The notes: generated by a model from the sequence alone, not told the origin. Numbered from the stretch's first letter, positions 24,545 to 34,571 are shown. The stretch: 64,000 nucleotides of DNA from Geodermatophilus obscurus (GCF_900115395.1 NZ_FOWE01000004.1:62001-126000), one strand, 5' to 3'. Numbers and translations are program-made.

Positions 24545-26647
24545 ATGTCGACACCGGTGGGCGAGGGACGGGGGCGGGACGGCAGAGACGACGGGCGCGG
24601 TCCTGACGCACCCGGTCCGCTCACCGTCGAGCAGCTGATCGCCCGGTCCGGCAACGCCACCGGCCGCCGCGCCGCCCGCCGCACCGGCGAGGTGCCCATC
24701 CCGCTCGAACCCGGTGAGTCGCTCCCGCCGCACCGCGGTCCCCGCCCGCCGGTGCCCGCGGCACCGGCACCGGCACCGGCACCGGCACCGAGCCCACCGC
24801 GCGCCCTCGACGACACGCCCGCAGCCCGCCGTGGCCTGCCGCCCGTCCCCGGTGGCCCGGCCGGGGTCCAGCGGTCGGCGCCGGTCCCGCCGCTGCCGGG
24901 CACCCACCGCTCGGGACCCGTGCCACCGCTGCCGGGCGTCCACCCGTCGGCGCCGGTGCCGCCGCTGCCCGGCGTCCACCGGTCCGGCCCCGTCCCGCCG
25001 CTGCCCGGGACCGACGGTGCCCGGCCGTCGACGCCGCTGTTCCCGCCGCTGTCCTCGGGGGCCGGCTCGTCCCGCCGTCCCGCCCCGCTCCCACCGATCC
25101 CCGGGCGCGACCCCTCGGCGCCGTCGGGCAGCGGGAGCACCCGGCGCCCCGTGACGGCCCGCCCGCCGCGCAGCCCGGCCCGCCGGCGGCTGGTCCGTGC
25201 CGGCCTCGCCCTGGCCGCGGTCCTCGGCCTCGCGCTCGCCTACCACCTGGGTCTCTACTCCTACGTCGACCGGGACATCGCCCGGGTCGCCGCGCTCGCG
25301 CCGGACGGGCCGGAGGTCATCGCCCCCCAGTGGCAGGAGGGCACGACCACCTACCTCGTGGTCGGCACCGACCTGCCCGGCACCGAGGGGCCGGCGTCGG
25401 TCACCAGCCTGCTGGTGCACGTGGCCGCCGACGAGGAGCGCGCGGTGCTCGTCAGCGTGCCGCCGACCGCGATGGTCGACACCCCCGCCTGCCCGACCGG
25501 GGACGGCGACGTCCGCGAGGCGGTGTCCGAGGCGTTCGCCAGCTCGCTGCTGACCGGCGGGCCGGCCTGCATGGTCCGCGCCGTGCAGCAGCTGTCGGGC
25601 CTGCGGGTCGACCACTACCTCTCCGTCGACCTCGGCCGGCTACCCTCCCTGGTCGACGCCGTCGGCGGGGTGAGCGTGTGCCTGCCCACCGCCGGACCGG
25701 CCGACGCCGCCTCCGCCGCCCCACTGCCGGCCGGCAGCTCCCGGCTCACCGGCGAGCGCGCGACCCGCTACCTGACCCCGGGAGACGCCGGCTCCGACGT
25801 CACCGGTGCCGCCGCCGCCGAGCGCGCCCAGCTGCTGCTGTCGGCGACCCTGCGCACGGCCGTGAGCGCCGGCACGCTGGCCAACACCCCCGAGCTCACC
25901 CGCTTCCTCACCCGGGCCGCCGACGCCCTGACCGTCGACGAGCAGACCACGCTCGGCGACCTGCGGACGCTCGCGGCGGCGCTCGGTGACCTCGAGGGCG
26001 GCGCCGTCCAGCGCGCCGGCCTGCCGGTCGCCCAGGTCGGCTACGTGCCCGCGGGCAGCGACCACGCCTACGTGCTGCTCGACGGCGCGCGGGTGCGCTC
26101 GCTCTTCGACGACGTCATCCAGAAGACCCGGGTCCCCGAGGAGCTCGCCGCCGCCGAGGTCGCGGCCGCCACCGCGGCGGCCGAGCCCGCCGCGCAGCCC
26201 GCTGCCGAGCCGTCGGCCACGACGCCGGGCCCGCAGCCGCTGACCGTGGCGAGCGCCGCGGTGACCGTCGACGTCCTCAACGGCACCGCCACCCAGGGGC
26301 TGGCCTCGACCGTGGCCGACCAGCTGCGCGCGCAGGGCTTCACGGTGGGCCAGGTGGGCAACGAGACCGGCACGGTCAACGAGACCGTCGTGCGCCACGG
26401 GCCCGGCGTCCTCGAGCCGGCGCGGACCGTCGCCGCCGCCGTCCCGGGAGCGGTGCTGCAGCCCAGCGACGCCATCGGCGACACCGTCCAGCTCGTCATC
26501 GGGCCGGGCTTCACCCAGGTCGTCCCGGTGCCGGCCCCGGCGCCCGCCGCCGTTGCCGAGGCCCCGGCGGCCGAGACGGCCGTCGTCGACACCACGACTC
26601 CGCCGGCGGACCCCGCGACGGGCACCGGCCCCGTCCGCTGCGGCTGA
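24545..26647 (+). CDS. LytR-CpsA-Psr-like protein with LytR_C domain, degenerate active site
   Basis: About 700 residues from ATG 24545; ATG 24485, in frame just after TATCGT, is an alternative. A Pro-rich cytoplasmic tail with four 12-residue PVPPLPG repeats, one membrane helix (about 217-236), an LCP-like domain from about 268 (TTYLVVGTDLPG), and a C-terminal LytR_C domain near 572-655 (VTVDVLNGTATQGLASTVADQL). LCP enzymes attach glycopolymers to peptidoglycan. Here the usual Arg-x-Asp and PRD motifs are replaced (ASVTSL, VSVPPTAMVD), so catalysis is doubtful. Confidence 0.82.
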   Translation: MSTPVGEGRGRDGRDDGRGPDAPGPLTVEQLIARSGNATGRRAARRTGEVPIPLEPGESLPPHRGPRPPVPAAPAPAPAPAPSPPRALDDTPAARRGLPPVPGGPAGVQRSAPVPPLPGTHRSGPVPPLPGVHPSAPVPPLPGVHRSGPVPPLPGTDGARPSTPLFPPLSSGAGSSRRPAPLPPIPGRDPSAPSGSGSTRRPVTARPPRSPARRRLVRAGLALAAVLGLALAYHLGLYSYVDRDIARVAALAPDGPEVIAPQWQEGTTTYLVVGTDLPGTEGPASVTSLLVHVAADEERAVLVSVPPTAMVDTPACPTGDGDVREAVSEAFASSLLTGGPACMVRAVQQLSGLRVDHYLSVDLGRLPSLVDAVGGVSVCLPTAGPADAASAAPLPAGSSRLTGERATRYLTPGDAGSDVTGAAAAERAQLLLSATLRTAVSAGTLANTPELTRFLTRAADALTVDEQTTLGDLRTLAAALGDLEGGAVQRAGLPVAQVGYVPAGSDHAYVLLDGARVRSLFDDVIQKTRVPEELAAAEVAAATAAAEPAAQPAAEPSATTPGPQPLTVASAAVTVDVLNGTATQGLASTVADQLRAQGFTVGQVGNETGTVNETVVRHGPGVLEPARTVAAAVPGAVLQPSDAIGDTVQLVIGPGFTQVVPVPAPAPAAVAEAPAAETAVVDTTTPPADPATGTGPVRCG
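24872..25015. repeat. Four 36-bp in-frame repeats encoding PVPPLPG units
   Basis: Encodes RSAPVPPLPGTH and three variants in the cytoplasmic tail of the LCP-like protein. A polyproline-type tract that could bind a partner; that role is inference. Confidence 0.8.
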
Positions 26648-26670
26648 CCGCTCCACGGGGCGGACACGAC

Positions 26671-26702
26671 GAGGCCGCCGCGAGCGGACTCGCGGCGGCC
26701 TC
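26671..26702. terminator. Hairpin terminator
   Basis: A perfect 14-bp stem GAGGCCGCCGCGAG with its complement and loop CGGA, 23 nt after the LCP-like gene and before the convergent pstB. A weaker hairpin, CCTGCC-n5-GGCAGG (26722-26738), lies nearer pstB. Confidence 0.8.
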
Positions 26703-26750
26703 ACGAACGTGCTGGAACGACCCTGCCGCGGGGGCAGGAGCGTCCCCCGT

Positions 26751-27530
26751 CTATCCGAAGCGGCCGGAGATGTAGTCCTCGGTGGCCTTCTGGTCGGGGT
26801 TGCTGAAGATCTTCTCGGTCGGGTTGAACTCGATGAGCCGCCCGGGCTGCCCGACGCCGTTGAGGTTGAAGAAGCCGGTGGAGGTGCTCACCCGGGCCGC
26901 CTGCTGCATGTTGTGCGTGACGATCACGATGGTGAAGCGGTCCCGGAGCTCGGCCATGAGGTCCTCGATGGCCAGCGTGGAGATCGGGTCCAGCGCCGAA
27001 CAGGGCTCGTCCATGAGCAGCACGTCGGGCTCGACGGCGATCGCGCGGGCGATGCACAGCCGCTGCTGCTGGCCGCCGGACAGGCTCGAGCCGGGCCGGT
27101 CGAGCCGGTCCTTGACCTCGTTCCACAGGTTGGCGCCGCGCAGGGCGCGCTCCACCAGGTCGTCGGACTCGGACTTCTTCATCTTCTTGCTGTTCAGCCG
27201 GTTCCCGGCGATGACGTTGTCGTAGATCGACATCGTCGGGAACGGGTTGGGCCGCTGGAAGACCATCCCGATCTGCCGGCGGACGTCCACGGGGTCGGTG
27301 TCGGCGCCGTAGAGGTCCTGGCCGTCCATGACGACCTTGCCCTCGACGCGGGCGCCGGGGATGACCTCGTGCATCCGGTTCAGCGAGCGCAGGAAGGTGG
27401 ACTTCCCGCAGCCCGAGGGGCCGATCAGCGCCGTGATGCTGCGCGGCTCGATGGAGACGTTGACGCCCTCCACGGCGAGGAAGTTGCCGTAGTAGATGTT
27501 GAGGTCGGAGACCTCGATGCGCTTGGCCAC
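26751..27530 (-). CDS. pstB: Phosphate ABC transporter ATP-binding protein
   Basis: 259 residues. Walker [10 protein letters not shown] at 37-45, Q-loop [15 protein letters not shown] typical of PstB, signature LSGGQQQR, Walker [14 protein letters not shown] and THNMQQAAR. It powers high-affinity phosphate import through PstC/PstA. Last gene of pstSCAB, 25 nt after pstA; GTG with GGAGGATCC upstream. Confidence 0.97.
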   Translation of the reverse strand: MAKRIEVSDLNIYYGNFLAVEGVNVSIEPRSITALIGPSGCGKSTFLRSLNRMHEVIPGARVEGKVVMDGQDLYGADTDPVDVRRQIGMVFQRPNPFPTMSIYDNVIAGNRLNSKKMKKSESDDLVERALRGANLWNEVKDRLDRPGSSLSGGQQQRLCIARAIAVEPDVLLMDEPCSALDPISTLAIEDLMAELRDRFTIVIVTHNMQQAARVSTSTGFFNLNGVGQPGRLIEFNPTEKIFSNPDQKATEDYISGRFG

Positions 27531-27555
27531 GGGGGGATCCTCCGGGTCGGGTCGG

Positions 27556-28635
27556 TCAGCGACCGGTCTTGGGGGCGAACAGACGGCTGATCAGGCGGGC
27601 CACGACGTTGAGGACCATCACCAGGATGATGAGGACCAGGGCCGCCGTCCAGGCTCGGTCGAGGAAGGCCTGGGTCGCGGTGCCCGGCTGCGTCAGCTGG
27701 TAGTAGGCGAACACCGGGAGGGTCGCCATCCGTCCGTCGAACGGGTTGAGGTTCGTACCCGTGATGAGGCCGACGGTGATGAGCAGCGGCGCCGTCTCAC
27801 CGATGACGCGGGCGACCGCGAGGGTGATGCCGGTGCCGAGGCCCGCGATGGCGGTCGGCAGGACGACCTTGACGATCGTCCGCCACTTGGGCACGCCCAG
27901 GGCGTAGCTGGCCTCCCGCAGCTCGTTGGGGACGAGCTTGAGGACCTCCTCGCACGAGCGGACGACGACCGGGATCATCAGCACCGACAGGGCCGCGGCA
28001 CCCATCAGGCCGAGCCGGACGTCGTTGCCGAAGAGCAGCGTGAACAGCGCGAAGGCGAACAGGCCGGCGACGATCGACGGGATGCCGGTCATGACGTCGA
28101 CGAAGAAGGTGATGGCCCTCTTCAGGCGCCCGGAGCCGTACTCCACGAGGTAGATCGCCGTCAGCAGGCCGATGGGCACGGAGATGACCGCGGTGACCGC
28201 GGTGATGATCACGGTGCCGAGGATGGCGTGGTAGGCGCCACCACCCTCGCCGACGACCCGGAACATCGAGTTGGTGAAGAACTGGGCGTCGAAGCGCGCC
28301 AGGCCCTTGTCGAGGACGGTGTAGACCAGCGACACCAGCGGGACCATCGCGATCGCGAACGCGGTGGTGACCAGCGCGGTGACCAGCCGGTCGGTGGCCT
28401 TGCGACGGCCCTCCACGGCCCGCGCCCCGACGTAGACGGCCAGCGTGCCCAGGATGACGCCGTAGATGACGGTGAGGGCGATGCTGAAGCCGGTGAGCGC
28501 CGACAGCGCGGCGCCCAGGGCGATCCCGGCGAGGTAGAGGCCGAGGGCGGCGTAACGGGGGAGCCGGCGCTGCGGGCGGATGGGCCCGCGGGGGTCCTCG
28601 GCGACCCGGACGGGGGACTGGGTCGAGGTGCTCAT
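27556..28635 (-). CDS. pstA: Phosphate ABC transporter permease
   Basis: 359 residues. Two N-terminal helices precede the BPD-transporter-1 permease domain ([35 protein letters not shown]). The coupling helix region is [23 protein letters not shown]. Starts ATG at 28635, sharing one base with the pstC stop (TGATG), so translation is coupled. Longer N-terminus than E. coli PstA. Confidence 0.95.
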   Translation of the reverse strand: MSTSTQSPVRVAEDPRGPIRPQRRLPRYAALGLYLAGIALGAALSALTGFSIALTVIYGVILGTLAVYVGARAVEGRRKATDRLVTALVTTAFAIAMVPLVSLVYTVLDKGLARFDAQFFTNSMFRVVGEGGGAYHAILGTVIITAVTAVISVPIGLLTAIYLVEYGSGRLKRAITFFVDVMTGIPSIVAGLFAFALFTLLFGNDVRLGLMGAAALSVLMIPVVVRSCEEVLKLVPNELREASYALGVPKWRTIVKVVLPTAIAGLGTGITLAVARVIGETAPLLITVGLITGTNLNPFDGRMATLPVFAYYQLTQPGTATQAFLDRAWTAALVLIILVMVLNVVARLISRLFAPKTGR

Positions 28636-29588
28636 CAGTTGGCTCCGGAGAAGTCGGCGCGCCGGTTGACGATCCAGCGGGCGAGCATGTTGACCCCCAG
28701 CGTGATCACGAACAGCACCAGGCCGCTGGCGATCAGCGTGTTGATCCCCAGGCCGGTCGCCTCCGGGAACCGCAGGGCGATGTTCGATGCGATCGTCGAG
28801 GGGTTGGAGCTGCTGATCAGGTTCAGCGTGGCCCCGGCACCGCCGGAGAGCACGATCGCCACGGCCATCGTCTCGCCCAGCGCGCGGCCCAGGCCGAGCA
28901 TCGCGCCGGCGATGACGCCGGACTTGCCGTACGGCAGCACCGCCATCTTGATCATCTCCCAGCGTGTGGCGCCGAGGGCCAGGGCGGCCTCGCGGTGCAG
29001 CGCCGGGGCCTGGCTGAACACCTCGCGGGCGATGGCCGAGATGATCGGCAGGATCATGACGGCGAGCACCAGGCCGACGGTGAACATCGTGCGGCCGCTG
29101 GTGGATGCCGGGCCCGCGAACAGGGGGATCCAGCCGAGGTTGTCCTCGGCCCACACGTGGAAGGGCACGAGGGCCGGGGCGAGGACCGCCAGGCCCCAGA
29201 AGCCGTAGACGACGCTGGGGATGGCCGCCAGCAGGTCGATGACGTAGCCCAGGCCGGCGGCGATCCGGCGGGGCGCGTAGTAGGTGACGAAGAGCGCGAT
29301 GCCCACCGCGAGCGGCGTGGCGACCAGCAGCGCGAGGACGGCGCCGAGCAGCGTCCCGAGGATGAGGGGGGCGATGTAGCTCGCCAGGCCCTCGCCGCCG
29401 GGGATGTCCTCGGCGGGGGCGGTGAGGGCGGGGATCGCCTCGCTGATGAGGAAGGCGGCGACGCCGGCCAGCACGAGCAGGATGAAGATGCCCGAGCCCT
29501 TGGCGCTGCCGGCGAAGATGCGGTCACCCGCCCGGCGGACGACGCGCGGCGTCGAGGGGGGTTCGGTCGGGGCCTTCGTGGCGGTCAC
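28635..29588 (-). CDS. pstC: Phosphate ABC transporter permease
   Basis: 317 residues with six core helices and the permease motif EVFSQAPALHREAALALGATRWEMIKMAVLPY. It forms the membrane channel with PstA. GTG start; separated from pstS by 109 nt containing a 12-bp-stem hairpin. Confidence 0.95.
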   Translation of the reverse strand: MTATKAPTEPPSTPRVVRRAGDRIFAGSAKGSGIFILLVLAGVAAFLISEAIPALTAPAEDIPGGEGLASYIAPLILGTLLGAVLALLVATPLAVGIALFVTYYAPRRIAAGLGYVIDLLAAIPSVVYGFWGLAVLAPALVPFHVWAEDNLGWIPLFAGPASTSGRTMFTVGLVLAVMILPIISAIAREVFSQAPALHREAALALGATRWEMIKMAVLPYGKSGVIAGAMLGLGRALGETMAVAIVLSGGAGATLNLISSSNPSTIASNIALRFPEATGLGINTLIASGLVLFVITLGVNMLARWIVNRRADFSGAN

Positions 29589-29644
29589 CGCTGCTCCGGG
29601 TGGTCGATCGGTGTGGTGCGGGGGAGCCCGTCGCCGGGCCGGAC

Positions 29645-29681
29645 GGGTGGCCCGGGACGTCGTCGACGCCCCGGGCCACCC
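29645..29681 (-). terminator. Intercistronic hairpin between pstS and pstC
   Basis: A perfect 12-bp stem GGGTGGCCCGGG with its complement and a 13-nt loop. Placed just after pstS, it could be an attenuator or RNA-stabilising stem that keeps the binding protein in excess over the permease, as seen in many ABC operons. Confidence 0.6.
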
Positions 29682-29697
29682 GGTGTGGTGCCCTGTG

Positions 29698-30816
29698 TCA
29701 GCCGGCGGTGATCGCGTCGACCGCGGTCTGGGCCTGCTCGCGCAGCGTGTCGGAGATGGGCGCGTTGCCGGCGTTCTCGGCAGCGGCCGCCTGGCCGTCC
29801 TCGCTGATCACGTAGGACATGAAGGCCTTGACGTTGTCGGCGGCCGCCTGGTCGTCGTACTGGACGCAGCCCACGTGGTAGCTGACGAGGACGATCGGGT
29901 ACTCGCCCGAGCCCTCGGTCTGGCGGTTGAGCTCGATCGCGAAGTCGTACTCGCCGCGGCCCTCGACGGGCGGGGAGTTCTCCACGATGGCGGCGGCGGC
30001 CTCGGCCGACGGGGCGACGAACTCCTGGCCGACGGCGACGCTGGCCACGCCCAGGTCACCGGCGCGGCTGGCGTCGGCGTAGGTCACGGCGCCGGCCGTG
30101 CTCTCGACGACGCCGACGACGCCGGAGGTGCCGTTCGCGGCCTCGCCACCGGGCAGCGGCCACACGCCGTCGGGCTCGGACGTCCACACGTCGGGCGCCG
30201 TCTGGAACAGGTAGTCGGTGAAGTTGTCCGTGGTGCCGGAGTCGTCACCGCGGTGCACGGGGGTGATCCCGGTGTCGGGCAGCTGCGCGTCCGGGTTCGC
30301 CTCGGCGATCGCCGGGTCGTTCCAGGTGGTGATCTGGCCGGTGAAGATGCGCGCGATCAGGTCGGGCGTGAGGTTGAGCGAGTCGACGCCCTCGAGGTTG
30401 AAGATCACCGCGATCGGCGAGATGTAGTTCGGCAGCTCGAAGACCTCGCCGCCGGCGCAGCGCTCCTGCGCGGCGGTCAGCTCCTCCTCGTCGAGCGCGG
30501 CGTCGGAGCCGGCGAAGTCGGCCCGGCCGTCGATGAACTGCTCGCGGCCCGCGCCGGACCCGGCCGGGTCGTAGCTGAACTGCACGTCGGGGTACTCGCC
30601 CTCGAAGCCGGCCTGCCAGGCCTCCATGGCCGCCTGCTGGCTGCTGGCGCCGGCACCGACGAGGTCACCGCTGAGCTCAGCGGCGCTCCCGCCGCCGCCG
30701 CCGTTGCCGCCGCTGGTTCCTTCGGTCTCGTTGGACGCCCCACACGCAGCGAGCGAGAGGGTGCCGGCGAGCGCCGCGGAGAGGGCGACGGCGCGCGACC
30801 TGGTGCTGAGCTTCAA
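29698..30816 (-). CDS. pstS: Phosphate-binding lipoprotein PstS
   Basis: 372 residues from TTG 30816, chosen because AAAGG lies eight bases upstream and a proper lipoprotein signal then starts at residue 1 (MKLSTRSRAVALSAALAG) with lipobox LAAC and lipidated C25. A Gly-rich linker follows, then the periplasmic-binding domain (LVGAGASSQQAAMEAW; PVHRGDDSGTTDNF). It captures inorganic phosphate outside the membrane. First gene of pstSCAB, behind a PHO box. GTG starts upstream are possible but lack an SD. Confidence 0.95.
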   Translation of the reverse strand: MKLSTRSRAVALSAALAGTLSLAACGASNETEGTSGGNGGGGGSAAELSGDLVGAGASSQQAAMEAWQAGFEGEYPDVQFSYDPAGSGAGREQFIDGRADFAGSDAALDEEELTAAQERCAGGEVFELPNYISPIAVIFNLEGVDSLNLTPDLIARIFTGQITTWNDPAIAEANPDAQLPDTGITPVHRGDDSGTTDNFTDYLFQTAPDVWTSEPDGVWPLPGGEAANGTSGVVGVVESTAGAVTYADASRAGDLGVASVAVGQEFVAPSAEAAAAIVENSPPVEGRGEYDFAIELNRQTEGSGEYPIVLVSYHVGCVQYDDQAAADNVKAFMSYVISEDGQAAAAENAGNAPISDTLREQAQTAVDAITAG

Positions 30817-30919
30817 CTCAGTGCCTTTCGGGAGAGGGACCCGGACCTCGATGCCGGGCACACGGGGACCAACGGACAGGGACGGTAGGCAGCCGAGGTG
30901 GCCGGTCCCGGGTGGTCCG

Positions 30920-30991
30920 GTGAACGCGCGGTGAACGCCGACGGAGCCTTTCCCGACCGGGTGAGAACGAGGTCACGTCCGGCAGGTGAAC
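30920..30991 (-). promoter_or_regulatory. PHO box (RegX3/PhoP-type direct repeats) upstream of pstS
   Basis: On the pst strand, GTTCACCGCGC and GTTCACCGGAC would form 11-bp direct repeats (half-sites at 30920-30925 and 30931-30936). A third GTTCAC (30986-30991) is exactly five 11-bp turns away. A -10 candidate TACCGT (30882-30887) lies downstream. Streptomyces and mycobacterial PHO boxes are GTTCAC-type 11-bp repeats; binding here is inferred. Confidence 0.75.
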
Positions 30992-31062
30992 GAGTGCGTT
31001 TCGGGTGGCGTCGGGCACACCGGTACGGCACAAATGGCCGGTTGTGCCGAGGACGCCCCGGC

Positions 31063-32007
31063 TCAGGGCACGCGCCGCCAGGAGACGTCGACGGCGTGCC
31101 GGGTGAAGCCGCTCCGCTCGTAGAGCGCGACCGCCGGGACGTTGTCCTCCTCGACGTAGAGCAGCACCTGCGCCAGCCCGGCGGCGCGCAGGTGCGCCAG
31201 CCCCAGGGCGGTGAGCGCGCGGCCCAGACCCAGGCCCTGGGCGTCCGGGTCGATGCCGAGCACGTACACCTCGCCGACGGGGTCCGGGCCGGCGTCGCCG
31301 GGCGGGTGCACCTTCGTCCAGTGCGAGCCGAGCAGCGTGCCGCCGCCGTCGGGGTCGCCCCGCCAGGCGAGCAGGAAGCCGGCCGGGTCGAACCAGGGCT
31401 CGGCCTCGCGCAGGGCGAGGTCGGCGGGTGTCCAGGAGCCCTGCTCGGGGTGGGTGGCGAAGGCGCGGGCGTTGACGCGCAGCCACGCCGGCTCGTCGCG
31501 GCCGGGCCGGAAGGCGGTGACGGTGACGCCGTCGGGCGGCGCCACGCCGGGGTCGAGGTCGGCGTCGGACAGCGGCCGGCGCATCTGCAGCAGCACCCGC
31601 GCCCGGGAGTAACCGCGGGCGGTCGCGAGCGCGGTCGCGGCCGGCAGGTCGCCGTGCGCCCACACCCGCAGCGGCCGGGGGCCGGCCAGCTCCTCCAGGC
31701 GGGTCAGCAGGGCCCGTCCGGTCCCGCGGCCACGCGCGGAGGGGACGACGACGAGCTCGGCCTCGGCGTCGTCGGCCGTGCCGGCGTCGCCCAGCTCGAG
31801 GCGGGCGTAGCCCACGGGGACGCCGTCGGGGTCGGTGGCGAGCACGTCCCGCCCGCCCGCCGGGCCGCCGTGCTGCAGCCGCAGCTCGGCCTCCTCCGAC
31901 AGCGGCCGGACGCCGTCGACCGCCGCCGCGGTGCGCAGCAACGCGAGGACGGCCGCGGTCTCGGCGGGGACGAGCCGCGGGGTGTCGCGGACGGCCGGTG
32001 CGCTCAG
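31063..32007 (-). CDS. mshD: Mycothiol synthase
   Basis: About 314 residues with two GNAT domains: N-terminal ([26 protein letters not shown]) and C-terminal ([25 protein letters not shown]). It acetylates Cys-GlcN-Ins with acetyl-CoA to give mycothiol. Homology needs residues [13 protein letters not shown], but no ATG or GTG precedes them; the likely start is CTG at 32007 overlapping the glnR stop as CTGA. A TTG at 31941 would remove the first helix. Confidence 0.88.
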   Translation of the reverse strand: MSAPAVRDTPRLVPAETAAVLALLRTAAAVDGVRPLSEEAELRLQHGGPAGGRDVLATDPDGVPVGYARLELGDAGTADDAEAELVVVPSARGRGTGRALLTRLEELAGPRPLRVWAHGDLPAATALATARGYSRARVLLQMRRPLSDADLDPGVAPPDGVTVTAFRPGRDEPAWLRVNARAFATHPEQGSWTPADLALREAEPWFDPAGFLLAWRGDPDGGGTLLGSHWTKVHPPGDAGPDPVGEVYVLGIDPDAQGLGLGRALTALGLAHLRAAGLAQVLLYVEEDNVPAVALYERSGFTRHAVDVSWRRVP

Positions 32008-32774
32008 GGCAGCGGCGCGGTGCTGCGGGAGCCGTCGGCGAGGGGCTCGGTGCGCTCGGCGGCGACCCGCGCGGCGGCGGCCGCGGTGGCGTCGGCGACC
32101 TGCTGGTCGAGCTTGTAGCCCACGTTGCGCACGGTGCCGATCAGCGCCTCGTGCTCGGTGCCGAGCTTGGCGCGCAGCCGGCGGACGTGGACGTCGACGG
32201 TGCGGGTGCCGCCGAAGTAGTCGTAGCCCCAGATCTCCTGCAGCAGCTGGGCGCGGGAGAAGACCCGGCCGGGGTGCTGCGCGAGGTACTTGAGGAGCTC
32301 GAACTCCTTGTAGGTGAGGTCCAGCGGGCGGCCGCGGAGCTTGGCGGAGTAGCTGTGCTCGTCGATGACCAGCTCGCCGGCCTGCGTGACCCCGCCGTCC
32401 GCGCCGTCGGCCGGGGTGGTGGCGGCCAGCCGGCGGGCGGTGGCCCACTTGAGCCGGGCGTCGACCTCGGCCGGCCCGGCGGTGTCGAGCAGGACGTCGT
32501 CGACGCCCCAGTCGGCCGACAGGGCGACCAGTCCGCCCTCGGAGAGGACGGCGACGAGCGCGGAGGCGACCCCGGTGGAGGACAGCAGGCCGCACAGCGT
32601 GCGGGCCTGGACGAGGTCGTGGCGGGCGTCGACCAGGACGACGTCGCCGGAGTCGCCGTCGAGCAGGCTGGACAGCTCGGGTGCGACGACGCGCACCTGG
32701 TGGCCGAGCAGGCCGAGGGCGGGCAGCACCTCGGTGGTGGCCTGACGCGCCGCGGTCATGAGCACGAGTCGCAT
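32004..32774 (-). CDS. glnR: Nitrogen regulator GlnR (atypical OmpR-type response regulator)
   Basis: 256 residues. A receiver-like domain with D49 (VVLVDARHD) but without the usual acidic pocket, then a winged helix ([55 protein letters not shown]) nearly identical to actinobacterial GlnR. Orphan regulator of glutamine synthetase, ammonium transport and nitrate genes. ATG 32774 with GGAGA upstream. mshD is coupled downstream. Confidence 0.95.
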   Translation of the reverse strand: MRLVLMTAARQATTEVLPALGLLGHQVRVVAPELSSLLDGDSGDVVLVDARHDLVQARTLCGLLSSTGVASALVAVLSEGGLVALSADWGVDDVLLDTAGPAEVDARLKWATARRLAATTPADGADGGVTQAGELVIDEHSYSAKLRGRPLDLTYKEFELLKYLAQHPGRVFSRAQLLQEIWGYDYFGGTRTVDVHVRRLRAKLGTEHEALIGTVRNVGYKLDQQVADATAAAAARVAAERTEPLADGSRSTAPLP

Positions 32775-32995
32775 GTCGTCTCCTCGGGGAGGGCGTCGAC
32801 GGCGCTGTCGAACCGAGATCGCAGGATAACCGACGCCCTCCGGCCCGCCCGGTGGCCGGCGGGGCGCGTCCTCCGGACGGGCGGACACGCCGGGGCGGCT
32901 CCGCGCGCGGGGCGGTCCGCGCGGAGGGTGTCTGAGACGATCGGGTCCGAGCGGGCACCGGTGCGCGGACCCGCCGTCCGCGGGCAGGAGGCGAC

Positions 32996-33811
32996 GTGAC
33001 CACCGCGCTGCAGACCCGGCCCGCCACGCGCGGTCGGCACCTCGCGGCGGCCGTCGTCGGGGCCGCCGCCGCGGCAGCCGTCGTCCTGGGAGCCGGCGTG
33101 GCTGGGGACGCCGGCCGGGGGGCCGCGGTGTTCCTGCTGCAGGTCGCGCTCGTCGTCGGGTGGTTGCTCGCGCTCGTCCCCGCCGGGGCGGCCGGGATCG
33201 CGGTGCTGGCCGTCGCGGCAGCCGCCGGGGCGGACCTCCTCGTCGCCTCCGCCGAGGACCCGGGCCCGGGGCTGCTCCTGGTCGTGGCGGGCCCGGCCCT
33301 GCTGGCCGCCGTGGTGCACCAGATGCTGCGCCGTCCCCCGCGCTCGGACGTCGTCGGCTCGCTGGGCTCGCTCGCCACCGTGGTGGCCGCCGCCTGCGCG
33401 CTGTCGCTGCTCCTGCTGCCCGGGGTGACCGGCGACGCCGACTCCCCGGCCACCTCGCCGCTGCTGGTCGTCGCGGCCGCCCTCGCTGCCGCGCACGTCC
33501 TCGACGCCGTGCTGCCCCGTCCCGCGATCGCCGAGGGCGTCGGCCGCGGGGTGCCCGGGCTGCTGGCCGCGGTGGCGGCCGGCATGGCCGTCTCCCTGCT
33601 CGAGAGCGGCACCGGCGAGCTCGTCGACGTCCTCTCCGGGGTCACCACCGGCCTGGTGCTCGGCCTGGTCGCCGCGCTCGCCGGGACGGTCGCCTCCTCC
33701 GTCCTCGCCGACGCCGGCCGCCGCGTCCCGTGGCCCGCCGGGGTCACGGTCGAGGCGCTCCTCCCGCTGGCCGCCTGCGCGCCGGCGCTGCTCGCCCTCA
33801 CCGTCGGCTGA
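32996..33811 (+). CDS. Multi-pass membrane protein, function unknown
   Basis: 271 residues with about eight short, Ala/Val/Leu-rich helices and few charges. GTG with CAGGAGG upstream. It precedes the DUF2993 gene by two nucleotides and is divergent from glnR, so the pair is likely one operon. No family recognised. Confidence 0.7.
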   Translation: MTTALQTRPATRGRHLAAAVVGAAAAAAVVLGAGVAGDAGRGAAVFLLQVALVVGWLLALVPAGAAGIAVLAVAAAAGADLLVASAEDPGPGLLLVVAGPALLAAVVHQMLRRPPRSDVVGSLGSLATVVAAACALSLLLLPGVTGDADSPATSPLLVVAAALAAAHVLDAVLPRPAIAEGVGRGVPGLLAAVAAGMAVSLLESGTGELVDVLSGVTTGLVLGLVAALAGTVASSVLADAGRRVPWPAGVTVEALLPLAACAPALLALTVG

Positions 33812-33813
33812 CC

Positions 33814-34515
33814 GTGCGCACCCTCCTGGGCCTGCTCGCGCTCCTGCTCGTGCTGGGGGTGGTGGCCGGGCTGGTGGCCGACCCGATCGCCGAGGGCGCC
33901 GCCGAGCAGCGGGTCGCCGTCGCCCTGCGCGACGGCGGCGGCCTGGCCGGGACGCCGGAGGTCGACGTCACCGGCTGGCCCTTCCTCACCCAGGCCGTGT
34001 CGGGCACCTACGACGACGTCCGCATCTCCCTGACCGCCGAGGACCTGGGCCGCCCCGCGGGCACGACCGCCGACGTCGTCCTGCGCGGGGTGCACGTGCC
34101 GCTGTCCGACGCGCTCTCCGGCACCGTCCGGGAGGTCCCGGTCGACCGGATCGACGGCACCGCCACGCTGTCCTACGCCCTGCTGTCGGCCGAGCTGGGC
34201 GCCGACACGGTGCTGCAGCGCGAGGGCGACGGGCTGCGGGTCACGCGCACCGTCGAGCTGCTCGGGTACACGGTGCCCCTCACCGCGGTGGGCCGGGTGT
34301 CGCTCGACGGGCAGGACGTCGTCGTCGACGTCGACCGGGCGGAGGCGGCCGGCGTCGACGTCCCGGGCTCCGTCGTCGACCGGACCGAGGGCCTGCTCGA
34401 CCTGCGCTACCCCGTCGAGCTGCCCTTCGGCCTGCGGCTGACCGGCGTCCGGCCGGGCGACGCCGGCGTCGTGGTGACCGCCGAGGCCGCCGACACGGTG
34501 CTGCGCACGCCCTGA
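33814..34515 (+). CDS. DUF2993 (LmeA-like) exported protein
   Basis: 233 residues with an N-terminal signal or anchor (LLGLLALLLVLGVVAGLVA), then the DUF2993 beta-rich fold (VDVTGWPFLTQAVSGTYDDVRI; YTVPLTAVGRVSLDG). Relatives such as mycobacterial LmeA are envelope proteins that affect lipomannan elongation or lipid binding. Two nucleotides after the preceding membrane gene. Confidence 0.8.
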   Translation: MRTLLGLLALLLVLGVVAGLVADPIAEGAAEQRVAVALRDGGGLAGTPEVDVTGWPFLTQAVSGTYDDVRISLTAEDLGRPAGTTADVVLRGVHVPLSDALSGTVREVPVDRIDGTATLSYALLSAELGADTVLQREGDGLRVTRTVELLGYTVPLTAVGRVSLDGQDVVVDVDRAEAAGVDVPGSVVDRTEGLLDLRYPVELPFGLRLTGVRPGDAGVVVTAEAADTVLRTP

Positions 34516-34523
34516 GGGAATGC

Positions 34524-34552
34524 CCCCGGGACCCGAGGGGGTTCTCCCGGGG
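34524..34552. terminator. Possible terminator hairpin
   Basis: CCCCGGGA (34524-34531) pairs with TCCCGGGG (34545-34552), loop 13 nt, between the DUF2993 stop and the thioredoxin SD. Confidence 0.45.
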
Positions 34553-34571
34553 ACCGGTGCGAGGAGGTGGC

